Assembly: GCA_001767035.1 (NCBI GenBank)
Contig: MEKR01000198.1
Coordinates: 1 to 37,594, forward strand
Source: Acidobacteria bacterium RIFCSPLOWO2_02_FULL_61_28
GTDB taxonomy: Bacteria; Acidobacteriota; Terriglobia; 2-12-FULL-54-10
Length of the DNA stretch: 37,594 bases
Direction: 5' to 3'
Part shown: piece by piece, positions 16,374 to 24,408 of the stretch
How the letters are laid out: each line of letters opens with the position of its first letter
How positions within the stretch are numbered: position 1 is the first letter of the stretch
Notes under the pieces: model-generated
The model's input: only the letters and a program-made list of their open reading frames with translations
The model's database searches: none
Told to the model about the DNA's origin: nothing
Translations under genes and position numbers: made by a program

Positions 16374-16680
16374 CCTGGATTATTCATGAACGTTCGCAAG
16401 ACGCGCTGGTCCAGGCGCTCCCAGAATGTTTCTGCGCCTCTTCCCCCTTTTCTCTAGCCCCGGTCCCGCTTGGCGGGACCGGGGTCAGCAAAGCTATTTA
16501 TTTTACAGGCCGCTTTAGCGGCCTTCCCGGTTTTCGGCTTTAGCCCTCGCTAAACCCTTTGGTTAAAGCCGACTTGGGAAAGCCCGCTGAAGCGGGCTGG
16601 GGATCATTTCTTAATACTGCCCACCCAGCGCTGAAGCGCTGGGCTAGAGAAAAGGGACCGTCCTTCATGAATAATCCAGG
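16374..16680. repeat. MITE-like hairpin element with 17-bp terminal inverted repeats
   Basis: Perfect terminal inverted repeats CCTGGATTATTCATGAA (16374-16390) and TTCATGAATAATCCAGG (16664-16680) bound 307 bp with no gene. Inside are a CCCCGGTCCCGC/GCGGGACCGGGG hairpin and a family of 'GCT-NN-AGC' palindromes: 16508-16523 (GGCCGCT/AGCGGCC), 16581-16598 (AGCCCGCT/AGCGGGCT) and 16624-16643 (CCCAGCGCT/AGCGCTGGG), plus a CGGCTTTA/TAAAGCCG stem near 16535-16571. The right end abuts the stop codon of the convergent phosphatase gene. Confidence 0.75.
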
Positions 16681-16681
16681 A

Positions 16682-17554
16682 TCAACCACTCCGACCTGAT
16701 GGCTCGGAGCCTGCGGAGCCAAACTGAGGGAGGTTCAAGACCGCCTGGATGCAGTTGAGCGCCCAGCCATGGATCACGCCGTTGGTCGCGATGTAGCCGC
16801 CATCGGAGTAGAGCCAGGTATTCCCGCGGGCGTCGGTAAGGATGCCGCCCGCGCGCTGCAAGATGAGGGTCGCGGCGGCGATGTCCCAGATTTTCAAGTC
16901 GAGGTGCCAGTAAGAGTGCAGGCGTCCGGCAGCCACGTTGCAGAGCCCAAGCGCCGGCGAACCCATCAGGTATAACTCGCCGACCTGGTCCATCATCAAC
17001 CCTACGATCAGCCGGGCCTGTTCGCGCCGCTCGCCGCTGTGCGGCCAATCCGTGCCCACGACGGCGCTCGACCAGGCTTCGATCCCCTCGGAGATTTGCT
17101 GCACAACCATCGTCCGGTCGTTGAGGGTTGCCGAGGTCTCGGTCGTTGCCTCAAACAACTCGTCGCGGCAGGGATCGTAGACTACGCCGACGCGGATGCT
17201 CCCTTCGGAGCGAAGCGCGATCGAGATGCCGAAATGCGGGATGCCCTGAACGAAGTTCAAACTGCCGCAGATCGGGTCCACAATCCAGAGATGCTCGGCG
17301 TCCACCGGCAGGGGCGCATCTTCCGGACCTTCTTCGGCCAGAATACCCGCGTCGGGAAAATCCGCTAGGAGAGTCGAGACGATGGCCTCCTGGACCTGGA
17401 GTGAAGCCCCCGAGGTGACGTCCCGGTGGCCCTTCCACTTGAGGTAGCCGGGGTCGCCCAGGCGGGCCTTCGCCACTTTTCCGCCTTCCCGAGCTGCTCG
17501 GATCGCAACTTCCCGTGCCCGGTTGATTTCCATTTTGCCAACATCCTGAGACAT
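16682..17554 (-). CDS. Inositol-monophosphatase-family protein with a substituted metal-binding Asp
   Basis: A 290-aa protein; the ATG at 17554 follows AAAGGA (the frame's TTG at 17557 is less likely). IMPase-fold motifs are present: LAEEG (E74, E75), the D-P-I block WIVDPICGSLNF (D93, C96) and WDIAAATLILQRAGG (W223, D224). In active Mg-dependent members the second block reads DP(I/L)DG(T/S); here Cys replaces the second Asp, a metal ligand. The protein may be inactive, use fewer metals, or belong to a known variant subgroup. The substrate (inositol phosphate, fructose bisphosphate, PAP, histidinol phosphate) cannot be assigned. It is divergent from the peptide transporter with a 78-bp gap. 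Confidence 0.85.
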   Translation of the reverse strand: MSQDVGKMEINRAREVAIRAAREGGKVAKARLGDPGYLKWKGHRDVTSGASLQVQEAIVSTLLADFPDAGILAEEGPEDAPLPVDAEHLWIVDPICGSLNFVQGIPHFGISIALRSEGSIRVGVVYDPCRDELFEATTETSATLNDRTMVVQQISEGIEAWSSAVVGTDWPHSGERREQARLIVGLMMDQVGELYLMGSPALGLCNVAAGRLHSYWHLDLKIWDIAAATLILQRAGGILTDARGNTWLYSDGGYIATNGVIHGWALNCIQAVLNLPQFGSAGSEPSGRSG

Positions 17555-17632
17555 CAATAGATTCCTTTATAGCATTGTACGAATGTATTGTTAAAATTAG
17601 CTTTTCCCCTTACCTCAAGGAGGGACTGTGCA

Positions 17633-19609
17633 ATGAAGAGAAATCTGCTTCTTCTGATCGCGGGACTGGCTCTCGGGCTGACTGGCGCTTGCAGCAGAAG
17701 CTCGCCGCCAGAAAACGGCTCCGGCGCATCCACGCCGAGCGCGCCTTCCGGGCCTGTTTCCATGAACAAGGGAGATTATCCTGTCTTCCCCGACGCCGAT
17801 GCCGGCGCGGATGCAGCGGTCCCTGCCGACCAAGGGGGAAAAGGTTTTACAGGACAAGGATGGGAGACGAATACCGATTTCGATTTCATCGGTGACCCGC
17901 GCGCCCGCAAGGGCGGGGTCTTCCGCGATCATCTTACGGATTTCCCGGGAACCCTGCGACTGGAAGGGCCGGAATCGAACTCCTTCTTCAATTACTCAGT
18001 GACCACGCTGGCCTATGAGAGCCTGGTCGGACTCCATCCCACGACGCTCGACTACATCCCGTCTCTCGCCACGCACTGGCAAATCTCGGCGGACAAGATG
18101 ACGTTCCGCTTCCGCCTCAATCCCAATGCCCGGTTCTCCGACGGCATGCCCGTGACGAGTGACGACGTGGTCGCGACGTACGATTTCATTATGGATAAGA
18201 CCTTGCAGTCGCCCTCCAACCAGCTCGTCTTCGGAAAGCTCGAGCGGCCCGAAGCGGAAAGCAAGTACATCGTCCGCGTCCGAGCCAAAGAACTGAACTG
18301 GCGAAATTTTCTCTATTTCGGCGGTTCGATGAGGATTTTGCCCGCCCATGTCTTGAAGACGATCAATGGAGACAAATACCTCAAGGAGTACAACTACAAG
18401 CTGCTGCCCGGTTCCGGCCCGTACACGATTCGCGAAGAAGATATCGAAAAGGGAAAGACGATCACGGTTCGCCGGCGCACGGATTACTGGGCGGAGAAAG
18501 CCAGAAGCAATGTGGGGTTGGGTAATTTCGATGCGCTGCGGTTTGTCGTGGTCCGCGATGAGAACCTCGCGTTTGAAATGTTTAAGAAAGGGGAACTGGA
18601 CGCCTACCCGGTTTCGCGGGCGCGGATGTGGGTGGAGGAGCTGAACTTCGAGAATATCCAGCGAGGACTCGTCCAGAAGCGGAAGATCTTCAACGGGGAC
18701 CCGAAAGGGTTTGCGGGATTTGCGTTCAATACGCGCCGAGCGCCGTTCGACGACATTCGTGTCCGCAAGGCGCTGACGCTTCTCCTCAATCGCCGCCAGC
18801 TCATCGAGAAAATCATGCTCAACCAGTATGAGCCGCAACATTCCTACTACGCCGGAACTCCCTATGAGAATCCGAGCAATCCCAAGAATGAGTACAATCC
18901 GCAAGAAGCCCTGAAACTGCTGGCGGAGGCCGGCTGGAGCAGCCGCGACGGCCAAGGACGGCTCACCAAGAACGGGAGTCCCCTCCAGCTCGAACTGCTT
19001 TACACCACGAAAACTTTCGAGCCTCACCTGACGGTGTATCAAGAGGACCTGCGCAAAGCCGGAATCAGCTTAAATCTCCGTCTCATCACCCCGGAAACAC
19101 AGTTTCAGATGGTCAACCAGCGGCGCTTTCAGATGGCTCACATGGCGTGGGGTGGATTGCTCTTCCCGAATCCGGAGACAAGTTACCATTCGTCCCTCGC
19201 CGACGTGGACAACACCAACAACATCACGGGATTCAAGAACGCGCGAGTGGATACGCTCTGCGACGAGTACGACAAGATGTTTGCCGTGGAGGAGCGGGTT
19301 CGCGCGATCCGCGAAATTGACGGCCTCCTGGCGAATTCCTATCAATACGTGTTGCATTGGTCTGCTCCCTACATCCGGGTCGTGTACTGGAACAAATTCG
19401 GAACTCCTCCCGGGTATCTCTCGCGCACCGGGGACTACGCCGGAGTCTGGCAGATGTGGTGGATCGAACCGGAAAAAGACGCAACGCTCCAGCAGGCGGT
19501 GCGCGATCCGTCCCGGAAGCTGGCCGCCGGACCCGAGGAGGATCGGTATTGGATTGAGTATGGAGCGAAGCAGCAGCTCTCCCAGCCGCAAGCGCGTAGG
19601 AATCCATGA
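17633..19609 (+). CDS. Peptide ABC transporter substrate-binding lipoprotein (YejA/OppA-like, SBP family 5)
   Basis: A 658-aa protein; ATG at 17633 follows AAGGAGGG. The lipobox LTGAC puts the lipidated Cys at residue 20, so it is anchored in a membrane facing the periplasm. A Ser/Gly/Pro-rich linker is followed by the family-5 solute-binding fold: GGVFRDHLTDFPGTL, YESLVGLHPTTLDYIPSLATHW, FSDGMPVTSDDVVATYDFI, and the C-terminal lobe with FNTRRAPFDDIRVRKALTLL. The length and the C-terminal AGVWQMWWIEPEK resemble YejA, which binds oligopeptides and microcin-C-type peptides in E. coli. First gene of a five-gene unit; its stop overlaps the next start (ATGA). Confidence 0.9.
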   Translation: MKRNLLLLIAGLALGLTGACSRSSPPENGSGASTPSAPSGPVSMNKGDYPVFPDADAGADAAVPADQGGKGFTGQGWETNTDFDFIGDPRARKGGVFRDHLTDFPGTLRLEGPESNSFFNYSVTTLAYESLVGLHPTTLDYIPSLATHWQISADKMTFRFRLNPNARFSDGMPVTSDDVVATYDFIMDKTLQSPSNQLVFGKLERPEAESKYIVRVRAKELNWRNFLYFGGSMRILPAHVLKTINGDKYLKEYNYKLLPGSGPYTIREEDIEKGKTITVRRRTDYWAEKARSNVGLGNFDALRFVVVRDENLAFEMFKKGELDAYPVSRARMWVEELNFENIQRGLVQKRKIFNGDPKGFAGFAFNTRRAPFDDIRVRKALTLLLNRRQLIEKIMLNQYEPQHSYYAGTPYENPSNPKNEYNPQEALKLLAEAGWSSRDGQGRLTKNGSPLQLELLYTTKTFEPHLTVYQEDLRKAGISLNLRLITPETQFQMVNQRRFQMAHMAWGGLLFPNPETSYHSSLADVDNTNNITGFKNARVDTLCDEYDKMFAVEERVRAIREIDGLLANSYQYVLHWSAPYIRVVYWNKFGTPPGYLSRTGDYAGVWQMWWIEPEKDATLQQAVRDPSRKLAAGPEEDRYWIEYGAKQQLSQPQARRNP

Positions 19610-20631
19610 CCGGCTACTTCGTCCGCCGCTTCCTGCTGATCATCCCGACCTTCCTCGGCATCACCCTGGCCGTGTTCGTCGTGATGCATTTTGTTCCGGG
19701 CGGCCCGGTGGAACGCCAGATCATGCGATACAAAATGGCCGTTGCGACCGAAGGGGGAGCGGCCGCCGGAGGAATCAGCGCCGACATTCCGGAGGACGCC
19801 CTCGAGGAGATGAAGCGCTATTACGGCTTCGACAAGCCGGTGCACATCCGCTACGCGCAGTGGCTCTGGAATCTTGTTCACCTCGATCTGGGGCGCTCGT
19901 ACATCTATCAGGACCCGGTTTGGGACGTCATCAAATCCCGGTTCCCCGTTTCAATCTTTCTGGGTCTGACCGGCTTTCTCTTGAGCTACGTCGTTTGTGT
20001 GCCGCTGGGTGTCTTCAAAGCGATTCGGCACGGCTCGCGCTTTGATTTTTTGAGTAGTTTCCTGGTGTTCCTGGGATACTCGGTTCCGGGATGGGCGCTG
20101 GGGACCGCTCTGCTGGTCCTGTTCGGAGGGGGGAGCTTCTGGAACCTGTTCCCGCTCGGCGGCTTCCGCCCGGACAACTGGGAATTCCTCGGCTTCTTCG
20201 AGAAGATCGTCGCGCAGATCCATTACATGTTTCTGCCCGTGCTGTGCTACATGGTCGGATCGTTTGCGACTCTGACGATTCTGACGAAGAACTCGCTGCT
20301 CGAGAACCTCGGCCAGGATTACGTCCGCACCGCCTTCGCAAAGGGTCTGACTGAGCGGCGCGTCATTTTTGTTCATGCGTTGCGGAATTCGTTGATTCCG
20401 ATTGCCACCGGATTAGGACACGTCATCGGCATCATACTGGCCGGCTCATTTCTCATTGAACGGGTGTTCAATATTGACGGAATGGGCTATCTCGGATACA
20501 CCTCGATTTTGCAGCGCGACTATCCGGTAGCCCTGGGGATTCTTGTCATTTCGAGCTTGCTCCTGCTCGTGGGGAACATTCTTTCCGACATCATCTACGT
20601 CGTCGTTGATCCCAGAATCCGCTTCCGATGA
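19606..20631 (+). CDS. Peptide ABC transporter permease (YejB/DppB-like)
   Basis: A 341-aa membrane protein beginning MTGYFVRRFLLIIPTFLGIT with the typical DppB-class first helix and PGGPVE loop. About six transmembrane segments follow. The cytoplasmic EAA-type loop YVRTAFAKGLTERRVIFVHA (about 240-260) contacts the ATPases. The region between helices 1 and 2 (about 40-100) is extended with a Gly/Ala-rich insert (EGGAAAGGISADIPEDA), as in YejB. The start codon overlaps the SBP stop by four bases and the stop overlaps the next permease start, indicating translational coupling. Confidence 0.9.
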   Translation: MTGYFVRRFLLIIPTFLGITLAVFVVMHFVPGGPVERQIMRYKMAVATEGGAAAGGISADIPEDALEEMKRYYGFDKPVHIRYAQWLWNLVHLDLGRSYIYQDPVWDVIKSRFPVSIFLGLTGFLLSYVVCVPLGVFKAIRHGSRFDFLSSFLVFLGYSVPGWALGTALLVLFGGGSFWNLFPLGGFRPDNWEFLGFFEKIVAQIHYMFLPVLCYMVGSFATLTILTKNSLLENLGQDYVRTAFAKGLTERRVIFVHALRNSLIPIATGLGHVIGIILAGSFLIERVFNIDGMGYLGYTSILQRDYPVALGILVISSLLLLVGNILSDIIYVVVDPRIRFR

Positions 20632-21767
20632 ACCAGGACGCCGGTACAAGTCGTCCAGAACTTCCTCCGATAGCGGAACCGGAAACCGCAACGGGACGCC
20701 CTTCCGTCTCCCTGCTGCGCCGGCGCCTGCGCAAGTTTCGAACCCTGAAACGGGGGTATTACTCTTTCCTCCTCCTGCTCGCCGCCTATGCGCTCTCCTT
20801 TCTTCTGCCGCTCCTCGTGAACGACAAGGCGTTATTCGTTCGATACGAAGGGCAGTGGTACTTCCCCCTGTGGCGATACTATCCGGCGGCCACGTTCAAT
20901 CAGCCGACTCTCGGCGAACCGAACTACCGGGACCTCGCGCAGACCTTTCGCCAGCAGGGCGGCGGCAACTGGGCGATCCTTCCTCCCTTTCCGTACAGCC
21001 CCACGGAATCGCTTCTCGATCTTCCCGGCTCGCCTCCGCATCCTCCGTCGTGGCAACACATCTTCGGCACCGATGACCGCGCCAGGGACATCTTTGCGCG
21101 GCTGGCCTACGGCTTCAATGTTTCGCTGACTTTTTCGCTGCTGGTGCTGGCGATCAGTTATGCCATTGGGATCACGGTGGGGGCGTTCTTGGGATACTTC
21201 GGGGGCAAACTGGACATCCTGGGGCAGCGCTTGATCGAGATCTGGTCTTCGCTGCCATTCCTGTACACCATCATCATCGTCAGCTCGATCGTCGTGCCCA
21301 TTTACATTCCGGGAAGAAATCTGGTTCTCCAGCCGTCCTTTTGGATGCTGATTCTGATTCTGACGGTTTTCGATTGGATGGGAATCACGTATTACGTGCG
21401 GGGGGAATTTTACCGCGAGAAAGCCAAAGATTACGTGGGCGCCGCCATCGCCATGGGGGCCTCGGACGCGGGGATCATCTTCCGCCATATCTTGCCCAAC
21501 TCGCTCACTCCGGTCATCTCGTTCGCGCCGTTCCTGATCGTCGGCAACATCGGCGCGCTCGTCGCGCTCGATTTTCTCGGCTTTGGTTTGCCCGCTCCCA
21601 CGCCAAGCTGGGGCGAACTGATCGGGCAGGGAATGGAGAATTTGACGAAGTGGTGGCTGGTGTTCCTGCCTCTCGCCGCCCTGTTCCTGACTCTCCTTCT
21701 CATCGTCTTCATCGGAGAAGCGGTTCGGGAAGCCTTCGATCCCCGGGAGTATTCGAGGCTGCGATGA
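20628..21767 (+). CDS. Peptide ABC transporter permease (YejE/DppC-like)
   Basis: A 379-aa membrane protein. A basic N-terminus (about 1-45) and first helix are followed by a large periplasmic segment (about 65-140) before the GTDDRARDIFARLAYG motif diagnostic of DppC-class permeases; the long segment matches YejE. The EAA loop GAAIAMGASDAGIIFRHILP and the helix-5 segment LDFLGFGLPAPTPSWGEL are well conserved. It pairs with the upstream YejB-like permease to form the channel. Both ends overlap neighbouring genes by four bases. Confidence 0.9.
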   Translation: MNQDAGTSRPELPPIAEPETATGRPSVSLLRRRLRKFRTLKRGYYSFLLLLAAYALSFLLPLLVNDKALFVRYEGQWYFPLWRYYPAATFNQPTLGEPNYRDLAQTFRQQGGGNWAILPPFPYSPTESLLDLPGSPPHPPSWQHIFGTDDRARDIFARLAYGFNVSLTFSLLVLAISYAIGITVGAFLGYFGGKLDILGQRLIEIWSSLPFLYTIIIVSSIVVPIYIPGRNLVLQPSFWMLILILTVFDWMGITYYVRGEFYREKAKDYVGAAIAMGASDAGIIFRHILPNSLTPVISFAPFLIVGNIGALVALDFLGFGLPAPTPSWGELIGQGMENLTKWWLVFLPLAALFLTLLLIVFIGEAVREAFDPREYSRLR

Positions 21768-22750
21768 GCACACCGCAAATCCCGCTTCTGGAGGTTCGGA
21801 ACCTCAAAACCTATTTCCACACGGAAGCAGGGACCGCCAAAGCGGTGGATGCGGTGGACTTCACGATCTTTCAGGACGAGGTGGTGGGATTGGTCGGCGA
21901 GTCGGGATCGGGCAAGACCGTCACGGCATTGAGCATCCTCCGACTGATCCCGGACCCGCCCGGGAAGATCGTGGAAGGGTCCGTCCTCTTTCAGGGGCAG
22001 GATTTGCTCAAGATTTCGTGGGAGCAGATCCGGGCCATTCGCGGCAAAAAGATCAGCATGATCTTTCAGGAACCCATGACCTCGCTCAATCCGGTCTTCA
22101 CGATCGGCATGCAATTGATGGAGGGGGTGCTCGAACACGAACACGGATCGAAGAAGGACGCTTTCGATCGCTCCGTCGAAATGCTGGAGTTGGTCGGCAT
22201 CCCCGATCCGGCCTCGCGCATGAATGACTATCCGCACCAGTTCTCCGGCGGAATGAGGCAGCGCGTCATGATCGCCATGGCGCTCGCCTGCAACCCGTCG
22301 CTCCTCCTGGCCGACGAGCCGACCACCGCTCTCGACGTCACCATCCAGGCGCAAATCCTGGAGCTGATGCTTCAGATCAAGGATCAGCGGAAGGCGGCGG
22401 CGATTTTGCTGATCACGCACAATCTCGCCGTGGTGGCGGAGACGTGCCATCGAGTGATCGTCATGTACGGCGGGAAGATTCAAGAAGTAGCCCCGGTGCA
22501 AGAACTTTTCCGGAATCCACTGCACCCGTACACCCGAGGACTGCTCGCCTCCTTGCCCACCGTGGAGGGCGAGAAACAGCGGCGGCTGCGCGCGATTCCG
22601 GGGAACGTGCCCGGTATTCTCGACCTGCCTGCCGGGTGCAAGTTCGTGACGCGGTGCCAGGAACGGCTGGACCGCTGCGCTCTGGTCGAGCCGGAACTCA
22701 TCGAGACTACGCCCGGCCATTGGGTCCGCTGTCATTTGGTGAATCCGTGA
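21764..22750 (+). CDS. Peptide ABC transporter ATP-binding protein (OppD/YejF N-half-like)
   Basis: A 328-aa ATPase. ATG at 21764 overlaps the permease stop (ATGA); longer upstream readings in this frame are shadows of the permease gene. Walker A GESGSGKT (45-52), Q-loop [11 protein letters not shown], signature QFSGGMRQR, Walker [13 protein letters not shown] and the switch His in ITHNLAV are intact. The C-terminal oligopeptide-transporter domain has a Cys cluster ([14 protein letters not shown] and WVRC) typical of OppD/OppF. In E. coli Yej the two ATPase halves are fused in YejF; here they are separate genes. Confidence 0.92.
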   Translation: MSTPQIPLLEVRNLKTYFHTEAGTAKAVDAVDFTIFQDEVVGLVGESGSGKTVTALSILRLIPDPPGKIVEGSVLFQGQDLLKISWEQIRAIRGKKISMIFQEPMTSLNPVFTIGMQLMEGVLEHEHGSKKDAFDRSVEMLELVGIPDPASRMNDYPHQFSGGMRQRVMIAMALACNPSLLLADEPTTALDVTIQAQILELMLQIKDQRKAAAILLITHNLAVVAETCHRVIVMYGGKIQEVAPVQELFRNPLHPYTRGLLASLPTVEGEKQRRLRAIPGNVPGILDLPAGCKFVTRCQERLDRCALVEPELIETTPGHWVRCHLVNP

Positions 22751-23736
22751 ACATTCTCGAAGTTCAGAATCTGCGCGTCAGTTTTCCGATCGCGGGAGGA
22801 GTGTTCGCGCGAAAGATCGCGGAAGTGAAGGCGGTGGACGGCGTCAATTTCGAACTGGTAAAGGGCGAAACGCTGGGTCTGGTTGGGGAATCCGGATGCG
22901 GCAAGAGCACGGTGGGACGCGCGATTGTCAACATTCTTCGCCCGATGGTCTATGGCGTCGAAATCTCCGGGAAGATCGTGTACCGCCACGCGGCGGGCGA
23001 CGTGGATTTGGCGTCATTGAGCCGCCCGAAGATGCGGCCCTTTCGGCCGGATATTCAGATGATCTTTCAGGACCCGTATTCCTCGTTGAACCCGCGAATG
23101 ACGGTTGGACAAATCGTGGAAGAGCCGTTGCGAATCCACACAAAGTTACCGGCGAAGGAGCGGAAAGACCGCGTAAGCTGGTTGTTGGGAAAAGTGGGGT
23201 TTTCCCGGGAGCAGACGAATCGGTACCCGCATGAGTTTTCCGGCGGGCAGCGGCAGCGCATCGGGATTGCGCGAGCCCTCGCGACCCACCCCAAGATCGT
23301 GATCGCGGACGAGCCGGTCAGCGCGCTCGACGTCTCCATTCAGGCGCAGGTCGTGAATTTGATGCAGGACTTGCAGGAGGAATTCGACCTTTCCTACATC
23401 TTCATTGCCCACGACCTCTCCGTCGTGCGGCACATCTCCGAGCGAATCGCCGTGATGTATCTCGGTCACATCGTGGAGATCGGGCCGGGGGCGCTGATAT
23501 ATAAGAATCCGCTGCACCCGTACTCGCGCGCGCTGCTCTCGGCGGTTCCTCGCCCCGACCCGGAGGCGGCCAAAGACCGCCGTATCCGCCTGGCCGGCGA
23601 AATTCCCAATCCCATCCACAAACCTTCCGGCTGCGTGTTTCGCACGCGCTGTCCCATCGCAAAACCCTCCTGCGCGGAGGAAGTGCCGCCTCTGGAATTC
23701 AAAGAAAACAGGTGGGTCGCCTGCCCCTGGACGTAG
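22747..23736 (+). CDS. Peptide ABC transporter ATP-binding protein (OppF/YejF C-half-like)
   Basis: A 329-aa ATPase starting with GTG at 22747, overlapping the upstream stop (GTGA). Walker A GESGCGKS, Q-loop IFQDPYSSLNP, signature EFSGGQRQR, Walker B IVIADEPVSALD and switch His in IAHDLSVVRHI are all intact. The C-terminal GCVFRTRCPIAKPSC and WVACPW give the OppF-type Cys cluster. It is longer than usual between Walker A and Q-loop, with an IVYRHAAGDVDLASLSR insert. Last gene of the importer operon; it is followed by an 11-bp tandem repeat and then a convergent gene, with no classical terminator visible. Confidence 0.92.
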   Translation: MNILEVQNLRVSFPIAGGVFARKIAEVKAVDGVNFELVKGETLGLVGESGCGKSTVGRAIVNILRPMVYGVEISGKIVYRHAAGDVDLASLSRPKMRPFRPDIQMIFQDPYSSLNPRMTVGQIVEEPLRIHTKLPAKERKDRVSWLLGKVGFSREQTNRYPHEFSGGQRQRIGIARALATHPKIVIADEPVSALDVSIQAQVVNLMQDLQEEFDLSYIFIAHDLSVVRHISERIAVMYLGHIVEIGPGALIYKNPLHPYSRALLSAVPRPDPEAAKDRRIRLAGEIPNPIHKPSGCVFRTRCPIAKPSCAEEVPPLEFKENRWVACPWT

Positions 23737-23772
23737 GGCGTGTCTGGTGTTCGCCACCACCCGGCATTCGTG

Positions 23773-23805
23773 TTCTTATCTTGTTCTTGTCTTGTTCTTA
23801 TCTTG
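23773..23805. repeat. Three tandem 11-bp repeats
   Basis: Three consecutive units TTCTTATCTTG, TTCTTGTCTTG and TTCTTATCTTG differ at one base. They lie in the 84-bp gap between the convergent transporter and cytochrome genes, and no role is evident. Confidence 0.85.
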
Positions 23806-23820
23806 GGCTCCGCGGATTCT

Positions 23821-24408
23821 TCACGGGCAATGGCCGAGACGGCAACCCCGCTTGCGGGGGTCCGGGATATCCTCCAACCGCGGAGGAACGAATCCATTCC
23901 GGTTCGGCATTTGGATTTTCGGCAGCGTTCTGGCGTCCATGACGTCGCTCTCCTGAATGATCTCATTCCGGAAAAGCACGAAAGCGGTCAGAGCGTACAC
24001 CTCATCTGGTTTGAGCGACCCCTCTTGATTGCGGGGCATGGCGCGATTGATGTAGTCCCAGACTGTCGTCGCAAACGCCCAGTAACTTCCGATGGACTTC
24101 ACGGGGCGAGTGGTGGCGAGCGTGCCTTTGCCTCCTACCAGAGCAGTCCCGAGCGGGCTCCCCTCCAGGCTTTGACCGTGACACGCAACGCACTTTTGCG
24201 CGTAGATCACGGCGCCTTCCTTGGCGGTTCCGCGTCCGGGCGGAAGCTCCTTGCCGTCCGTGCTGATGGCAATGTCCCAGGCCCGGATTTCTTCTTCGCT
24301 CGGGGTCCGGCCTACCTTGCTATAGGCAGGTGTCTGCGCTCGCGTCACGGCGCTCGCGAAGCAGAGGACCGCGGCCATCACGAGAAGAACATGATTAAGC
24401 GAATACAT
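23821..24408 (-). CDS. Secreted monoheme c-type cytochrome, partner of the SoxC-like dehydrogenase
   Basis: A 195-aa protein from the ATG at 24408, which has GGGAG eight bases upstream; an alternative start at 24423 adds five residues. The signal peptide (about 1-25, ending TRAQ) is followed by a cytochrome c domain with one heme site, CVACHG, and a distal axial-ligand candidate M in INRAMPRNQEGSL. The arrangement (heme site, then PLGTALVGGKGTL and WDYINRAMP) matches cytochromes that accept electrons from SoxC/SorA-type sulfite dehydrogenases. It overlaps the end of the upstream dehydrogenase gene by 14 bp, so the two are almost certainly cotranslated. The C-terminus is Cys/Arg-rich (RKRGCRLGHCP), without a known role. 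Confidence 0.85.
   Translation of the reverse strand: MYSLNHVLLVMAAVLCFASAVTRAQTPAYSKVGRTPSEEEIRAWDIAISTDGKELPPGRGTAKEGAVIYAQKCVACHGQSLEGSPLGTALVGGKGTLATTRPVKSIGSYWAFATTVWDYINRAMPRNQEGSLKPDEVYALTAFVLFRNEIIQESDVMDARTLPKIQMPNRNGFVPPRLEDIPDPRKRGCRLGHCP

Noticed and set aside
16386-16397. ATGAACGTTCGC matching the first 12 bases of the lipoprotein gene at 15961
   Set aside because: The match stops after 12 bp and most of it is part of the terminal inverted repeat of the hairpin element, so it looks coincidental.
21341-21763. Upstream extension of the first ATPase frame inside the permease gene
   Set aside because: The extension is out of frame with the permease and Arg-rich; the ATGA overlap at 21764 gives the natural start.
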